A DNA stretch of 64,000 nt, taken from Scylla paramamosain. Its lineage: Eukaryota > Arthropoda > Malacostraca > Decapoda > Portunidae. This document shows positions 18,175-32,123 of this stretch, piece after piece. The stretch is from positions 195,001-259,000 of the forward strand of contig NW_026973671.1 in the NCBI RefSeq assembly GCF_035594125.1, written 5' to 3'. The stretch's first letter is position 1. Every line of letters begins with the position of its first letter. The notes beneath the pieces were generated by a model. The model worked only from the letters and a program-made list of their open reading frames with translations, searched no databases and was not told the DNA's origin. The translations under genes were made by a program, and so were the position numbers.

Positions 18175-18205
18175 ATAGTAGTAGTAGTAGTAGTAGTAGT
18201 AGTAG
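17393..18205. repeat. Compound trinucleotide satellite (TAG)n/(GGT)n, about 810 bp
   Basis: TAG and GGT triplets alternate in blocks, with GTT and GAC/GCG interruptions, in a strictly maintained three-base phase across the whole tract. Because the phase never breaks, poly-Val (plus strand) and Leu/Pro-rich (minus strand) frames stay open for hundreds of codons. I regard these as artefacts. Confidence 0.97.
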
Positions 18206-18239
18206 ATTAAACAAAATAGAAAAAAAAGAAACCGACAGA

Positions 18240-18316
18240 CAAACCGAGAGAGAGGGGGGGAGGGAGGGGGGCTATTGTAGCCCCTCCCTCCCTCTCTCTC
18301 TCTCTCTCTCTCTCTG
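18240..18316. repeat. G-run hairpin with potential G-quadruplex, then (CT)n
   Basis: Runs of G of about 7, 3 and 6 (GGGGGGGAGGGAGGGGGG, about 18253-18270) satisfy the G3+ quadruplex pattern. They pair imperfectly with TAGCCCCTCCCTCCCTCTCT just downstream around ATTG. CT repeats continue to 18315. Confidence 0.7.
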
Positions 18317-19191
18317 GGAGGTAAGAGAACACCATTTTCTTGTTGGATTGCAAGGTCACTCTAGAAGAGCGGGAAAAAGATGCAGAGGGCACTGTCAAAT
18401 CTTTAGTGTGAATGAAGGACGGACAAGTGCAGCTTGAGAAGGTAGGAGAGTGAAGAGTGTATGTGATCAGTGTGATGGGAAGGTACATGTATGCCTCCTA
18501 TGTTCTGAAAGAAAGCACTCTCTCCATCAATAGCGACCTTCACACATTTGCTGCAATCATTTCTTGAGTCACTGTTTTCACTACACAAGGAATGAAGAAG
18601 CTGTTTATATGAATGTTGAAGGATAAAGCCTTTTCTTTGTGCAGCTGCAAACAGGACACAGGCTTTCATTTGTTACAGGAAAAGTTCTCCTTTGTGCAAG
18701 AAATGATAGTAATGATTTCAATAAGAGTAGGTAAAAATGTTATGTTGTTTTGCAATCACAGATTTGCTTTATAATAAAAGAATATCTAGATGACAGTTGT
18801 TAAGGATACTACATCTATATGTTGAGCCGTGACTGAGACAAGTTTTATTATTACCATTTAGAGTTCCACCTTTGTATTTTGACCAGTTACAATGTCACTT
18901 CACAAAAGATACTCTTTCATTTTCTTACCATTATTATATTTGCCTCATTAAAAATTATGATAATTAATAATCAACATTTGTTTAAAAGATTTGCGTTTCA
19001 TTTTTGCCCATTATTTAATGGAATTCATTGTTAAAAAAAAAAAAAGGGAAGAAAAGTGATAAATGTTGGGCCAGTGGTACACACGGCAACTTTGAATAGT
19101 CTGAAATGTAACGGCGGTGGTGCGTGTGGCGCCTGACGTGTTAAATATTGACTGATTTTACTTAATATAACACCATTTTTTTTATATAACT
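18317..19191. other. Unique DNA, no gene recognised
   Basis: AT-rich with an A-run at about 19033-19045. A minus-strand open frame at 18403-18669 exists but lacks support. Confidence 0.5.
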
Positions 19192-19370
19192 CTCTCCACC
19201 GTAGTCTTTCTAACGTCCAAAACCGTCACCTACCCACTCCCCTCTCACTATCTCACTCCCTCCCAATGTCCCTAGAAGTTACAACCTTCAATTCTCTCCA
19301 CCCTAATCTTTCTCCAGTTCAAATCCGTCACCTACCTACTCCCCTCTCACTCTCACTCTCACCTTGGCCT
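19192..19370. repeat. Two-copy tandem duplication, about 101 bp period
   Basis: CTCTCCACCGTAGTCTTTC at 19192 recurs as CTCTCCACCCTAATCTTTC at about 19293. Each is followed by a CGTCACCTACCYACTCCCCT block. Confidence 0.8.
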
Positions 19371-19554
19371 CGTACAGGTCGTCCACTTAGGGCGTAATGT
19401 TCTTGAGTTGTTCTTCACAGTCCTCTCAAGTTCTCTCAGTGAGTCTTTGAGTTTTGCTTTATATTTTACTTGTAACTTCCTATCAAGCTCACCTATCTCC
19501 AGGTGTTTGCGCTTCTTCGTTTCTGTCACCTACTGCTCCAACACTTGCAGTGGT

Positions 19555-19592
19555 AGGAGTAGTAGTAGTAGTAGTGGTAGTAGTGGTAGAGG
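19555..19592. repeat. Short (TAG/TGG)n tract
   Basis: About 12 triplets of TAG with GGT variants. Confidence 0.85.
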
Positions 19593-19784
19593 GTGGGTGC
19601 AGCATAATTGCTGGCTCACAAAAACACAAAATTATCTCATCGTTTCATTACACTTTCTTATTCGTTTTTGTTTCAGCGGTGCATTTTTACCGCAGATTTT
19701 CTTTTCATCTGTATTTTCTTGCTTTTCTCTCACTTTCCATTTGATTTGTTTAACTTGCTTTCTCCTTCGTCTTACTCTGGCCAC

Positions 19785-19940
<156 letters not shown>

Positions 19941-20000
19941 CGGGGTACATGGTCTCAGTTTGTCAATGGAATGAATGGAATAAGTTTTCATGTCGGCTTG

Positions 20001-20174
<174 letters not shown>

Positions 20175-20422
20175 GAAAAATAAAATAAATGATAAACGAC
20201 CCATTACAAAGCCTCATTACTTAAACTCAGAAATCACAATGGACAGAAATGGTCTTTACGACGCCAGTACTTCACTCAGGTATCAAACACCAGTGCCGCA
20301 TCACTTTTCTCTCGCTTTCTTTTCTACACTACCAGCGTGACGCCCTCCACGCCCCTGCCACCCACGCCAACCACTTCACAAACTTTAGAAAAACTGACTC
20401 AGAACACAACTGCACTCGTCTG

Positions 20423-20431
20423 CAGAGAGAG

Positions 20432-20515
<84 letters not shown>
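20423..20515. repeat. (GA)n microsatellite
   Basis: GA dinucleotides with one GC interruption, ending in a run of G. Confidence 0.97.
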
Positions 20516-20777
20516 ATGTAGGGAAAAGAACCGTATGGGAAGGGATGAGGGAGGAATGGGGGTGAAAGTAGATGAGATGGTTGAGGGTGAGTGAATATCA
20601 GAGGGACAGGAGTGAGGAAGGAGAGGAAGAGTGAATGATGGAAGAATAAGAATAAAAGGATGAATGAGGGATGAGAGAGAGACTTGAGGAAACAATGGGA
20701 GTGAGTCAGGATGAATGGTTGAGAGAGGGAGGGAAGCAGTACGTGAAGGATGAGGCTGAGAGGATAGCCGGCTAAAT

Positions 20778-20779
<2 letters not shown>
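20516..20779. other. Purine-rich DNA, no gene
   Basis: Irregular GGATGAATGAGG-like purine-rich words recur. No gene is seen. Confidence 0.6.

Positions 20780-20862
<83 letters not shown>
20780..20862. repeat. (GA)n microsatellite
   Basis: Perfect GA dinucleotides ending in a run of seven or so G. Confidence 0.98.
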
Positions 20863-20867
<5 letters not shown>

Positions 20868-21192
20868 TGATGAATTGAGGGCAGGGAAAGAACAGGGGAG
20901 CGAAGGGTCAGCCAGAGATGTGCGCTTGGGATAGTGAAGGTGGTGGTAACAGGCAGCCCTCACAGCCCCTGCCACCACCACCAACCACCACCTTTCATCA
21001 CCAATTGTTACCTTCAAGCTGCCATCGCATACGTCCTGCCTTCATTCCTTATTACGTTACAGGTATGACACCTGAATACTACTAATGGCGCCACCACCAC
21101 CACCACCACCACACCTGTCCATAAAACCAATATTTCCCTTTCATGTATTTTGTCTACGTAATGAAACGGCGGAGGGAAGCATCACGTAGACA

Positions 21193-21575
21193 GACAGACA
21201 CAGATTGCTCTCTCCACCAGTCCTCCATCAACTGACTGACTGACTGACTGACTGACTGTGTGACTGAAAGACGGACAGACAGACAGATTGCTCTCTCCAC
21301 CAGTCATCCATCAACAGACTGACTGACTGACTGTGTGATTGAAAGACGGACAGACAGACACATATTGGTCTCTCCACCATTCCTCCATCAACTGACTGAC
21401 TGACTGACTGTATGATTGAAAGACGGACAGACAGACAGACTGCTCTCTCCAGAAGTCATCCAACAACAGATTGACTGATTGATTGAAAGACGGACAGACA
21501 GACACATATTGGTCTCTCCACCATTCCTTCATCAACAGACTGACTGACTGACTGAAAGACGGACAGACAGACAGG
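21193..21575. repeat. Minisatellite of about 75-bp units with nested GACT and GACA repeats
   Basis: Five or so units each carry CTCTCTCCACCA.TC.TCCATCAAC, then (GACT)n, then GTGTGATTGAAAGACGGACA and (GACA)n. Unit length varies because the internal tetranucleotide runs expand and contract. Unit starts fall near 21210, 21290, 21368, 21443 and 21510. Confidence 0.9.
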
Positions 21576-21686
21576 TGGTGTACTCATATTTATCTGCTCA
21601 GCTTCTCAACTTACTTAACTACAGCCTCAGTCATATAACTTTCATCATCAGAGCCAGGAAATTTAAAATACTGCTTCATTTGCTGT

Positions 21687-21871
<185 letters not shown>

Positions 21872-21877
21872 ACGTCA

Positions 21878-22224
21878 CATCACACATATAGATGAAATTG
21901 TTTAAATATGCACACATTTCCTAATAGAATTAATTTTCTATTGTAAGTTTACATAAATAGTCCAATAATAGTATACAAAACCACAGATTACTACCTTTCA
22001 TTACGTGTGGAGCTTCAATCTCAAATAAAAACCATTATACATTGACTCAAATAAGGCAACACTCACCTGGGACACGAGGAGCAGGGGAGGACAGGCAGGA
22101 AAAAGCGGGGAGAGGGTGGCGGGCAGGTTAGGAAGGGAGCGGGGAGGAAGGGAAGGGGAGAGAAGGCCTGAAACAGGGAGGTGAAACAAGCGAACGAGTG
22201 ACTGCAATTTGCTGATTATAGGAG
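21878..22224. other. No gene recognised
   Basis: AT-rich and then purine-rich unique sequence. Confidence 0.55.
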
Positions 22225-22250
22225 TACACACACACACACACACACACACA

Positions 22251-22303
<53 letters not shown>
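22225..22303. repeat. (CA)n-(CT)n compound microsatellite
   Basis: CA at 22225-22252 passes via ATT into CT at 22253-22303. Confidence 0.97.
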
Positions 22304-22306
<3 letters not shown>

Positions 22307-22319
22307 CCTGATAATCGTA

Positions 22320-22680
22320 TCACCGCCACCACCACCACTTCCACTCCGTCCGATAAACACCTTTTTACACCACCACCACCACCGCTTAGCCCGCTCCGAC
22401 TACGACCACCGCCACCTATCACCTCCACCACCACCACCATCGCAATCCTCAACCACACCCAACAACCACAACACCGTTGCGTCCGCTGCACCCACCACTG
22501 TCACACAACCACCACCATCCCCAACAACCACAACTACCTTTAACATAAGCCAGTCACGTTCACCATCACTACCAACACCCTCTACAACCATTCCAACCAT
22601 ACCAAACACCACCACAACCACCACCTCAACCCAGTCACGTCCGCCATAGCCACCTCCACCTCCCCCTTCCACCATCCTAC
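22320..22680. repeat. Imperfect (CCA)n tract
   Basis: CCA/ACC triplets with many substitutions dominate this 360-bp region. Its complement resembles the GGT blocks at 17.5-18.0 kb. Confidence 0.8.
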
Positions 22681-22779
22681 TCTCCACATCTCTCTTCCAC
22701 TATCCACTCCTCCCTATCCACCACCAGGCCATACTCACATCCACCTCTCCCTCTACACCGCAGTCCACCACAACATGGC

Positions 22780-22930
22780 CGCCAGGGACAGATGCAACAC
22801 CGCTTCACCGCCGTAACACAACCAGGGACTCGTCACGTCAGCGGGCGCAGGGCGAATGGCTGAAGAGACGGCGAGGAGAGAGTATCACGTGACTTGAATA
22901 CTTGGCGCTGATTGGTGAAGGCTGTGCTGA
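22780..22930 (-). promoter_or_regulatory. Candidate TATA-less promoter with E-box and NF-Y sites
   Basis: TCACGTGA at 22885-22892 is a palindromic E-box. CTGATTGG at 22908-22915 reads CCAATCAG on the minus strand, an NF-Y match. Both sit in a locally GC-rich patch. No transcript or ORF can be assigned, so this is motif evidence only. Confidence 0.2.
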
Positions 22931-23561
22931 GGTAATTGTCACTAAGAACGGAGCCACTCTCGCAATACTACTTGTAATGATACAAAATAATAGAATCACG
23001 GTTATTATTACCAGTAGAAGACACTTACCAATACTCTGTGAGGCAAGAAGTAACGACAAATGAAGGATGCGTGAGCTTTACGAAGAATACGAAAGAAAAC
23101 GGAAAAATAGAACGCTCTGATTGACAGACGGGAAGCAGACCACCACCACAGCTCTCGTATTTATTGAGGCTTATATAGACTTGAAATAGCGACTTGAGAC
23201 TAATGAAATAACGTAATACATGTAGTGCGGGTGTTTTCATCAATGACAGACAGACTAATGCTACGAGATAAAGAAAAAAAAAAAGATACATTAGTCACTG
23301 GGGGAATGTAGCAAGGCAGTCTTAGGTATCATGAATGCACTTGTTTTTCATGAAGCAAGGTTATGTGCTTGTATTCTGAAAGGCCTTGCTCTTTCACCAG
23401 ACTATTTTCAAAGGCCACAGAAATAATTACCCGGGTTTTCAAGACTGGTTCTCCCGTTGATGCTGTAGAGACCTTACCAGTCTGTAACTAGAACCACAGA
23501 AACACTCTTAAAACTCGTGTAATTTCAACTACAGCCTCTTGAAAGTAGTCAGGGTGCGGGC
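22931..23561. other. Unique DNA, no gene recognised
   Basis: Mixed sequence with an A-run near 23273-23284. Nothing coding was identified. Confidence 0.5.
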
Positions 23562-23600
23562 AGAAATGTTTCAAGATACGGTGTATCGTGAAACATTTCT
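23562..23600. repeat. Strong 18-bp-arm hairpin
   Basis: AGAAATGTTTCAAGATAC (23562-23579) and GTATCGTGAAACATTTCT (23583-23600) pair at 17 of 18 positions around a 3-nt loop. It has no U-tract typical of bacterial terminators. It may be the palindromic end of a small DNA element. Confidence 0.85.
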
Positions 23601-23659
23601 TTTGGCACTTTTGTTAGAAATACAGGCAGGGAATCTGCTTCATTAATTAGGGTGCCGTC

Positions 23660-23664
<5 letters not shown>

Positions 23665-23692
<28 letters not shown>
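23665..23692. repeat. (AC)n microsatellite
   Basis: About fourteen AC dinucleotides. Confidence 0.95.
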
Positions 23693-23694
<2 letters not shown>

Positions 23695-23914
23695 TGTGTT
23701 ACGTGTTCACTGTCAATCTATTCACTTCTACTAACAGTTTCCGAGCTCTATGCAATCAGCAGCTATTACTAAAAAGAATAAAGTAAATAAAGAACTGTAG
23801 GGGAGGAGTCACTGTACACAAATGAGCGCCTATAAAGTAGCAGATGATAAAAAGAAAAATGATCCGACAGTGAAAGGATTAAGCATTTAGGAGGCGCAGG
23901 TGCGAGGCGTTTAC

Positions 23915-24036
23915 TATATATAAAACCTCGACTTTCCCATGACTCGGTGACAAAGAGGAGCAGTCAGGCGGGTGGGCTGAAGGCGGCCACAGCCACAGCT
24001 GACCACTTCGCCGCACCCTCCGCCTCATTCCAGGTT
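23915..24036 (+). promoter_or_regulatory. Candidate TATA promoter and first exon
   Basis: TATATATAAAA at 23915-23925 lies 20-50 bp upstream of a GC-rich segment with AGCAGTCAGG, near the arthropod initiator TCAGT. The segment ends in TTCCAG|GTTAGA at 24033/24034, a usable 5' splice donor. A second donor-like CAG|GTATTGG lies at 24120/24121 and is conserved in the copy at 27.8 kb. There is no long ORF, so this would be a 5' UTR exon. It is motif-based inference. Confidence 0.3.
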
Positions 24037-24070
24037 AGACGAGTATTGTCTGTCGCACTGTGTATCTTTT

Positions 24071-24383
24071 CGTGGTGACGTCACGGGCGGCGGCGCAACA
24101 AGGGGATGATTCCCCGGCAGGTATTGGCCGCTATCGAGTTTTCACGGAGCTGCAACAAAACGATAGCCAGAGCCGTGAGATTTTCGATTTTTGCAGCCTG
24201 AAGTGAACTTGTGGCGGGATGGGAAACGTTTCACTCTAATGCACCTTTATTTTATACAAGTTTTTTTTTTTTTTTTCCACATGCATGTTTATTCTACTGA
24301 CTTGTCACACGCATGTTTACAATACTAACCGTCACTCTTGTTACACGCCAAACTCTCCACTGAGCCGCTGCGTGGAGTGAAGA
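24071..24383. repeat. Segmental duplication, copy 1
   Basis: Aligns with 27767-28026 through shared blocks GGCAGGTATTGG, CAGCCTGAAGTGAAC, GTC/CTTTATTTTAT and GTGGAGTGAAGA in the same order and orientation. It carries TGACGTCA at 24076-24083. Confidence 0.7.
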
Positions 24384-26250
<1,867 letters not shown>

Positions 26251-26264
26251 TCTTATTATTATTA

Positions 26265-26315
<51 letters not shown>

Positions 26316-26350
26316 CATTATTATTATTATAATTATTTTTATTATTATGT
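26251..26350. repeat. (ATT)n microsatellite
   Basis: ATT/TTA triplets with occasional C. Confidence 0.95.
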
Positions 26351-26429
26351 TTACGAGACTGTTCGTTTACAGCAGGGCCTAAGAGTGTGTGATGCGGCCT
26401 GGTATATAGTCAGATAAATTAAATATAGC

Positions 26430-26502
26430 CAGACTATTACTATTATTATTATCATTGCTACTACTACTACTACTAGTAGTAGTAGTACTACTACTACTAC
26501 TT
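26430..26502. repeat. (TTA)n, then palindromic (CTA)n(GTA)n(CTA)n
   Basis: CTA triplets switch to TAG and back to CTA (26458-26502). This creates perfect palindromes centred on the CTAG and on the GTAC junctions. Confidence 0.93.
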
Positions 26503-26789
26503 CCAGCATTGTTTGTCGTAGCGTGTACTTCCTTCCTCATCATTAGAGACACCTATGGAACAACAGGAAGACAGCCAAGGAAGACCCGAGTGTTGAGCAA
26601 AACGCGATCAAACGAAGGGGAAAGAAGAGCAAGACGTGTGTGTTTATTAATGCCACTTGTCAATATTCGCTGCTTCATGGTCTGCTGTCACTCTTCCCTC
26701 TCATCTCATCTCATACGGGACTCTCCAAGGATATTACCACTTTCCTGCTCCAAGATGATAATTTGACACTTGTGCTCAGTGTTAATCCG
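26503..26789. other. No gene recognised
   Basis: Unique sequence without supported features. Confidence 0.5.
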
Positions 26790-27766
<977 letters not shown>

Positions 27767-28026
27767 CGTGGTGGCGTGAAGGGCGGCGGCGGCACGAGGT
27801 AATTTCACGGCAGGTATTGGCTGTTATCCAGTTTGCACTGAGCGTCCCTGGCTGGTGGTTTGTTTTCGATGTAACTGTTTGCCTTTGCTAGTGTTTCAGC
27901 CTGAAGTGAACCAGTGATGTGATGAAAACCTTCCACTCTTTAACTAACGCTGCTTTCATTCTTCTATACTTTCTTTATACGTGTCTTTATTTTATCAACT
28001 TTCAGAACTCTCTCCATGGAGTGAAG
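27767..28026. repeat. Segmental duplication, copy 2
   Basis: Diverged paralogue of 24071-24383. Homology ends at GGAGTGAAGATA, exactly where the (TAGA)n tail of LINE C begins, so the LINE interrupted this copy. Confidence 0.7.
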
Positions 28027-28289
28027 ATATAGATAGATAGATAGATAGATTTATTGACTACACAATCATATTACAGCAAACAAAACTAAAACAAAAACTA
28101 AAATACAAAAAAATATCCACAGCAGTAGTCCATTAATAATTGTAGTCCACAATATTCTAAATCATTAAATAAATATTCTTGCAATGCAGCAAAAGAACTC
28201 CCAAAATACAAAATAAAAAAAAATTTTCTCTACCCAAAAATAGACATTACCAGATATCATACAAATTATTCGCATTCATTTAAATTTCC

Positions 28290-31200
28290 TTATTTATATA
28301 CTTTAAGTACATCGAAAATTACATTACACATCTCGCTAGTTGTACATTTTGTAAATACATCTTCCATTGTTTCGTATCTATAGTTATTCCTTAGATGTTG
28401 GGTGAGAGTACAGTTCTCCAGTACGTGTCTCTCCGTCTGTATCTCACCACAACTGCACAGCCGCTCCTCCAGCGGTAAGCGGCCACGTCCTCGCCTATTC
28501 CATCGCCCTGTTTCTATAGCTAGAGTGTGGCCAGATAATCGAAACCTTGTAAAATCCAGTCTATGAAACTCATTTAAGATTTGCCTCTTAGTGTAAATCT
28601 CGTGTGTGGATAATGTGGGATTTATGTCTTTATACACTATACATCTTGATGTACCTGAATCTCTGATGCAACACTTCGCTTTCTCCAATAACACAGACAT
28701 GTCAGGTACTTCCCCTCTTATCATTTCTTTCACGCACTTGCCCATATTCGTGTTCTCGTTTATTACTTTTCTCATTGCAAAAGATAGTGGATCATCATTC
28801 ATACTGGACCTCTCATCCCACATTTTCTTTAAAAACTTATGTTGTCTATATTTCACAAGGTCAGGAAGCGATGGATAACCCGACTCGACATAACACACCA
28901 CGTTAGGAGTAGTTTTTCTCACCCCTAACAGTTGTTTCAGTGCCCAGTTATAAAGCTTAACTACAGGTTTAACGTCAGCATCAATCCAGGACTCACAACC
29001 ATACACTAGTGACGACAGGAGGGCAGCGTCAAACACACGTCGCTTTACTATAAAGGGGATATCATTATTCTTCTTTAAAAAACGATATAAACTTTAACAC
29101 ATGACATAATTTGTTCTTTGCATGTACCTTGACGGCAGAAGACACAGAACCGTCACACGTAAATGGTGAACCCAAATACATATAACTATCACAGTGTTCC
29201 ACTTTCATACTCGTACCACCTACACTAAACGGCTCCTTGTCTCCTAGCCCACCATTGATGACAAAAAATTTCGTCTTTGCACTGTTTATCCTCATACCAT
29301 ACTCTTTACAATATTCCTGTAATATCCTTAGCTTAATGTACATATTCTCCCTACTCGTTGATAATAATACTGTATCATCCATGAGCATTAAAATTTTTAA
29401 CCATTCTATAAATACTTCTGGTCTACACTTTTCTTTAACAGATCTGATTAACATATTGACAAACATTACAAACAAAAAGCAAGAGGTAGGGGATCCTTGT
29501 CTGACTCCCTGTGAGGCGCTCAATACTGCGGCACCGATAACACTTTCCGTGGTGCGATACATGGCCACCATAGCGGCCAGCATCACGGCCCCGCACCCCA
29601 AACCCTTCATCACAGTAAACAGAGTTTTCCTTGGAACGATGTCATACGCTTTCGAGAAATCTATAAATACCACAAACAACTTAATCTTCTTTAACCTGGC
29701 TGTGTTGGTAAGCAGCCTGAGCGTTACTATATGCTCTATACATCCACGCTTCTTCTGCGCCCCTGCTTGTTCCCTGTCTGGTTTGAACCACTGATTCAGG
29801 CGTTCACAAAGTACCATCTCATACAGTTTAGCTATAGAGTTAATGACGCTTATTCCACGATAGTTATCAGTGTTAGTCTTGTCACCTTTCTTAAATATTA
29901 CAAATACTTTTGCTCTAATCCATGCATAAGGGAACATAGCAGATGAAAAAATACAACTAAATAATGTGGCAATAGTAACAAGCCACTGGGGTGACATAAG
30001 TGAAAAAACTCCAGGAGGGATACCATCAGGCCCACATGCCTTGTTAACCTTCATCCTATTTATTTGATTTTGTACTTCTAGGGGAGAGATGGGTTCGTCA
30101 AGCACAGGAATATTAATATCTGTAGACAGATCTGATAAATAATTTTGAGTTTCTCGTGCAGGATTCAGTACTTTCTCAAAATGGTCCCTAAATTCTGCAT
30201 CACTTGGTAGATTACTATCACTATGCGTAGATGTACTATAGTTACCCTTCCAATCAATTGCCTTCCATACCCTCGCATCGTCATCATCCTCCATCAGCCT
30301 CTCCCATCTCCCTAACTCCATTCTACTGACAGGCGATACTTCCTCATTCAGTACAACACTACTCTTGGCATATGTATACAAAGTGTCCGAAAGGTTGTTA
30401 ACATAAGAATTCACATCATCATCTTGTATACATGGCATTTGTTGTGCTATATGTCTCACAAAATTCTCCTTATCAATCTCACAGAATCTTACAGGTTTTC
30501 TTACCAACCTTGATCTTCCTGCCGTTCCTAACAGAGCTGCGTGTCCACCAAGTGTGGACGCCCGTACACTAAGGTTATCTAGGTCTACCCCTGTGACATT
30601 CACTGTGGCAGTTATTGGGGCGTGGTCAGATGGAAGGTCGATACGTTGCATCACTGAAAAATCATTAATAGAGTCTAACAACTGTGGTGATACAATACAT
30701 ACATCAAACTCGGAAATCCATACATCACGCTTGCGGTACGTTTTGTCACTCACGAAATTATTCTTACATGTTTTCAGGTTGTTTAACACCAAAAGCTTGT
30801 TATTCATACAAATAGAAGACAACACTTCTGCATTGTCATTAGCAACATTGACATCATCATTTATATGTGGGTATGAATATGGGTGACTCTCTTGCTCTTG
30901 TACATATGGTAAAATTTCCCTCACTCTTTTGCCAAATCTTGCGTTCATATCTCCCATCATGATGTAACCATTACACATGTACTTGGCCTTGATTTTTCCT
31001 TGAATAGCAGCAAAAGACTCATGACTATAATACTGGGAATCACTTGGTGGTACATAGATGAAACCAAACAAAACACCATACATGTTTCGAAACTGTAACC
31101 ACACCTGATCATTAACACTGGTATCAACCTCGTAAACAAACGGGGCGATACAGTTTCTCACCAGCACCACTGTGCCTCCCCTGTTACTCGATTGTGTGGC

Positions 31201-31401
31201 CTTACTTCTAAAGGTTACATAACCGGGGAAATGCACATGCTCATTAGTTTTTACTTCATTTAGACCAATCACATCATAGTTGGCCAGCATTTGTCTAACA
31301 CTCATTTTCTCCATCTTAGTACGCACACTGTTTATATTCCAAGACATTATCTTTATCTGACTCACTTGCTGTGGATTATCTAAAAAAACAAAGGATTCCA
31401 A
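28290..31401 (-). CDS. LINE C ORF2: endonuclease / reverse transcriptase (one frameshift)
   Basis: The protein would nick target DNA and copy the element RNA there. Residues 18-265 form an APE endonuclease: SWNIN (Asn22), NE at 48-49, GDMNAR at 150-155 and SDHAP (Asp259, His260). RT motifs follow: GPDGIPPGVF near 457, VFVIFKKGD near 499, DNYRGISVINS near 512, FIDFSKAYD (Asp581) and QGVRQGSPTS near 631. The active site is LMDD (Asp675, Asp676; 29374-29385) where YADD is usual. The frame stops at 29065. A one-base shift in a T6 run at about 29081-29086 reopens it, giving FDAALLSSLVYGCESW and a C-terminal CSCGEIQTERHVLENC zinc-binding-like motif. The start overlaps the ORF1 end by 22 nt. The shift could be mutation or a sequencing error. 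Confidence 0.9.
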
Positions 31402-32123
31402 CTATCAATTATCTCACCATCCTTGTACACTTTACGTTCTCTTGGATCAAGGCGGATAACGCACCCAACATTTTCTGGCTTCTCCTTCTCCTCTCTCTCA
31501 ACGTCTCGCAACCTCTTCCACTCCCTCCTGACGCTAGGGTGAACATCCTTCTTAATATAGATGGATTTGACATTATCTCCTGCATTCTTCAGACGATTGC
31601 TGTTCTCCAAGACGCGACTCCTTACATCCTTATCCGTCAGGGTCAGCAGTATAGGGCGAGACCTGCGGCTTTCTCCGTTGTTGGCTTCACGTCCCAACCT
31701 CCGGTGCGTTCCTCGGACGTCCTCGACACCAATTTTGTTCCATAGAACTTCTAACTTGTCTTCGTCGTTTGTAGCGCCTTCTAGTGACTCATTCTGCTCT
31801 GGTACGCCAAGGATGACTATGTTGTTCTCTCTTTCCTTCTTGTACACAGCTTCCAAAAACTGTTGCTGTGCGGCTATAATTCGTCCTTGCTTCTCAATTC
31901 TGGCCTCCATTTCAGTGAGTCTCTTGTTCACAACACTGTCAGGAGATGACAGCATAGCTTTCAGCTCATTTATTTCTTGCATTAATGAAGCAAACTGTCC
32001 AGTGATGGTATGGAGTTGTTCTTCTTCGTTGTATGACAAAATGCTGTCTATCAAGTCATCCTTATTTATTTGTTTAAGCTGATGTCTTTGTAATTTCCGT
32101 AATTCTGCTACTTGCCGGGCCAT
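31380..32123 (-). CDS. LINE C ORF1: RNA-binding, coiled-coil protein
   Basis: An intact 247-residue frame. The ATG sits in an ideal context (CCACCATGG). Residues 1-95 are charged and helical with heptad-like spacing (EINELKAM, KRLTEMEARIEKQ), as expected of a trimerising coiled coil. From residue 99 the sequence NNIVILGVPE starts an RRM-like domain, followed by HRRLGRE, RPILLTLTDKDVRSRVLENS and a basic tail with IYIKKDVHPSVRREWKRLRD. This is the usual layout of LINE ORF1 proteins, which bind element RNA and chaperone reverse transcription. ORF2 starts inside its last codons in another frame, suggesting reinitiation or coupled translation. The assignment is by architecture, not by a recognised named family. 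Confidence 0.85.
   Translation of the reverse strand: MARQVAELRKLQRHQLKQINKDDLIDSILSYNEEEQLHTITGQFASLMQEINELKAMLSSPDSVVNKRLTEMEARIEKQGRIIAAQQQFLEAVYKKERENNIVILGVPEQNESLEGATNDEDKLEVLWNKIGVEDVRGTHRRLGREANNGESRRSRPILLTLTDKDVRSRVLENSNRLKNAGDNVKSIYIKKDVHPSVRREWKRLRDVEREEKEKPENVGCVIRLDPRERKVYKDGEIIDSWNPLFF

Noticed and set aside
17123..18214. Very long minus-strand Leu/Pro-rich and plus-strand Val-rich open frames
   Set aside because: They are produced by the phase-locked TAG/GGT repeat; no start, splice or domain evidence.
18403..18669. Minus-strand 88-residue open frame starting MKACVLFAAAQRKG
   Set aside because: AT-rich codons, no splice context, no recognised family; could be chance.
29237..29794. 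185-residue plus-strand open frame and similar antisense frames
   Set aside because: Antisense shadow of LINE C ORF2, which has the conserved RT motifs.
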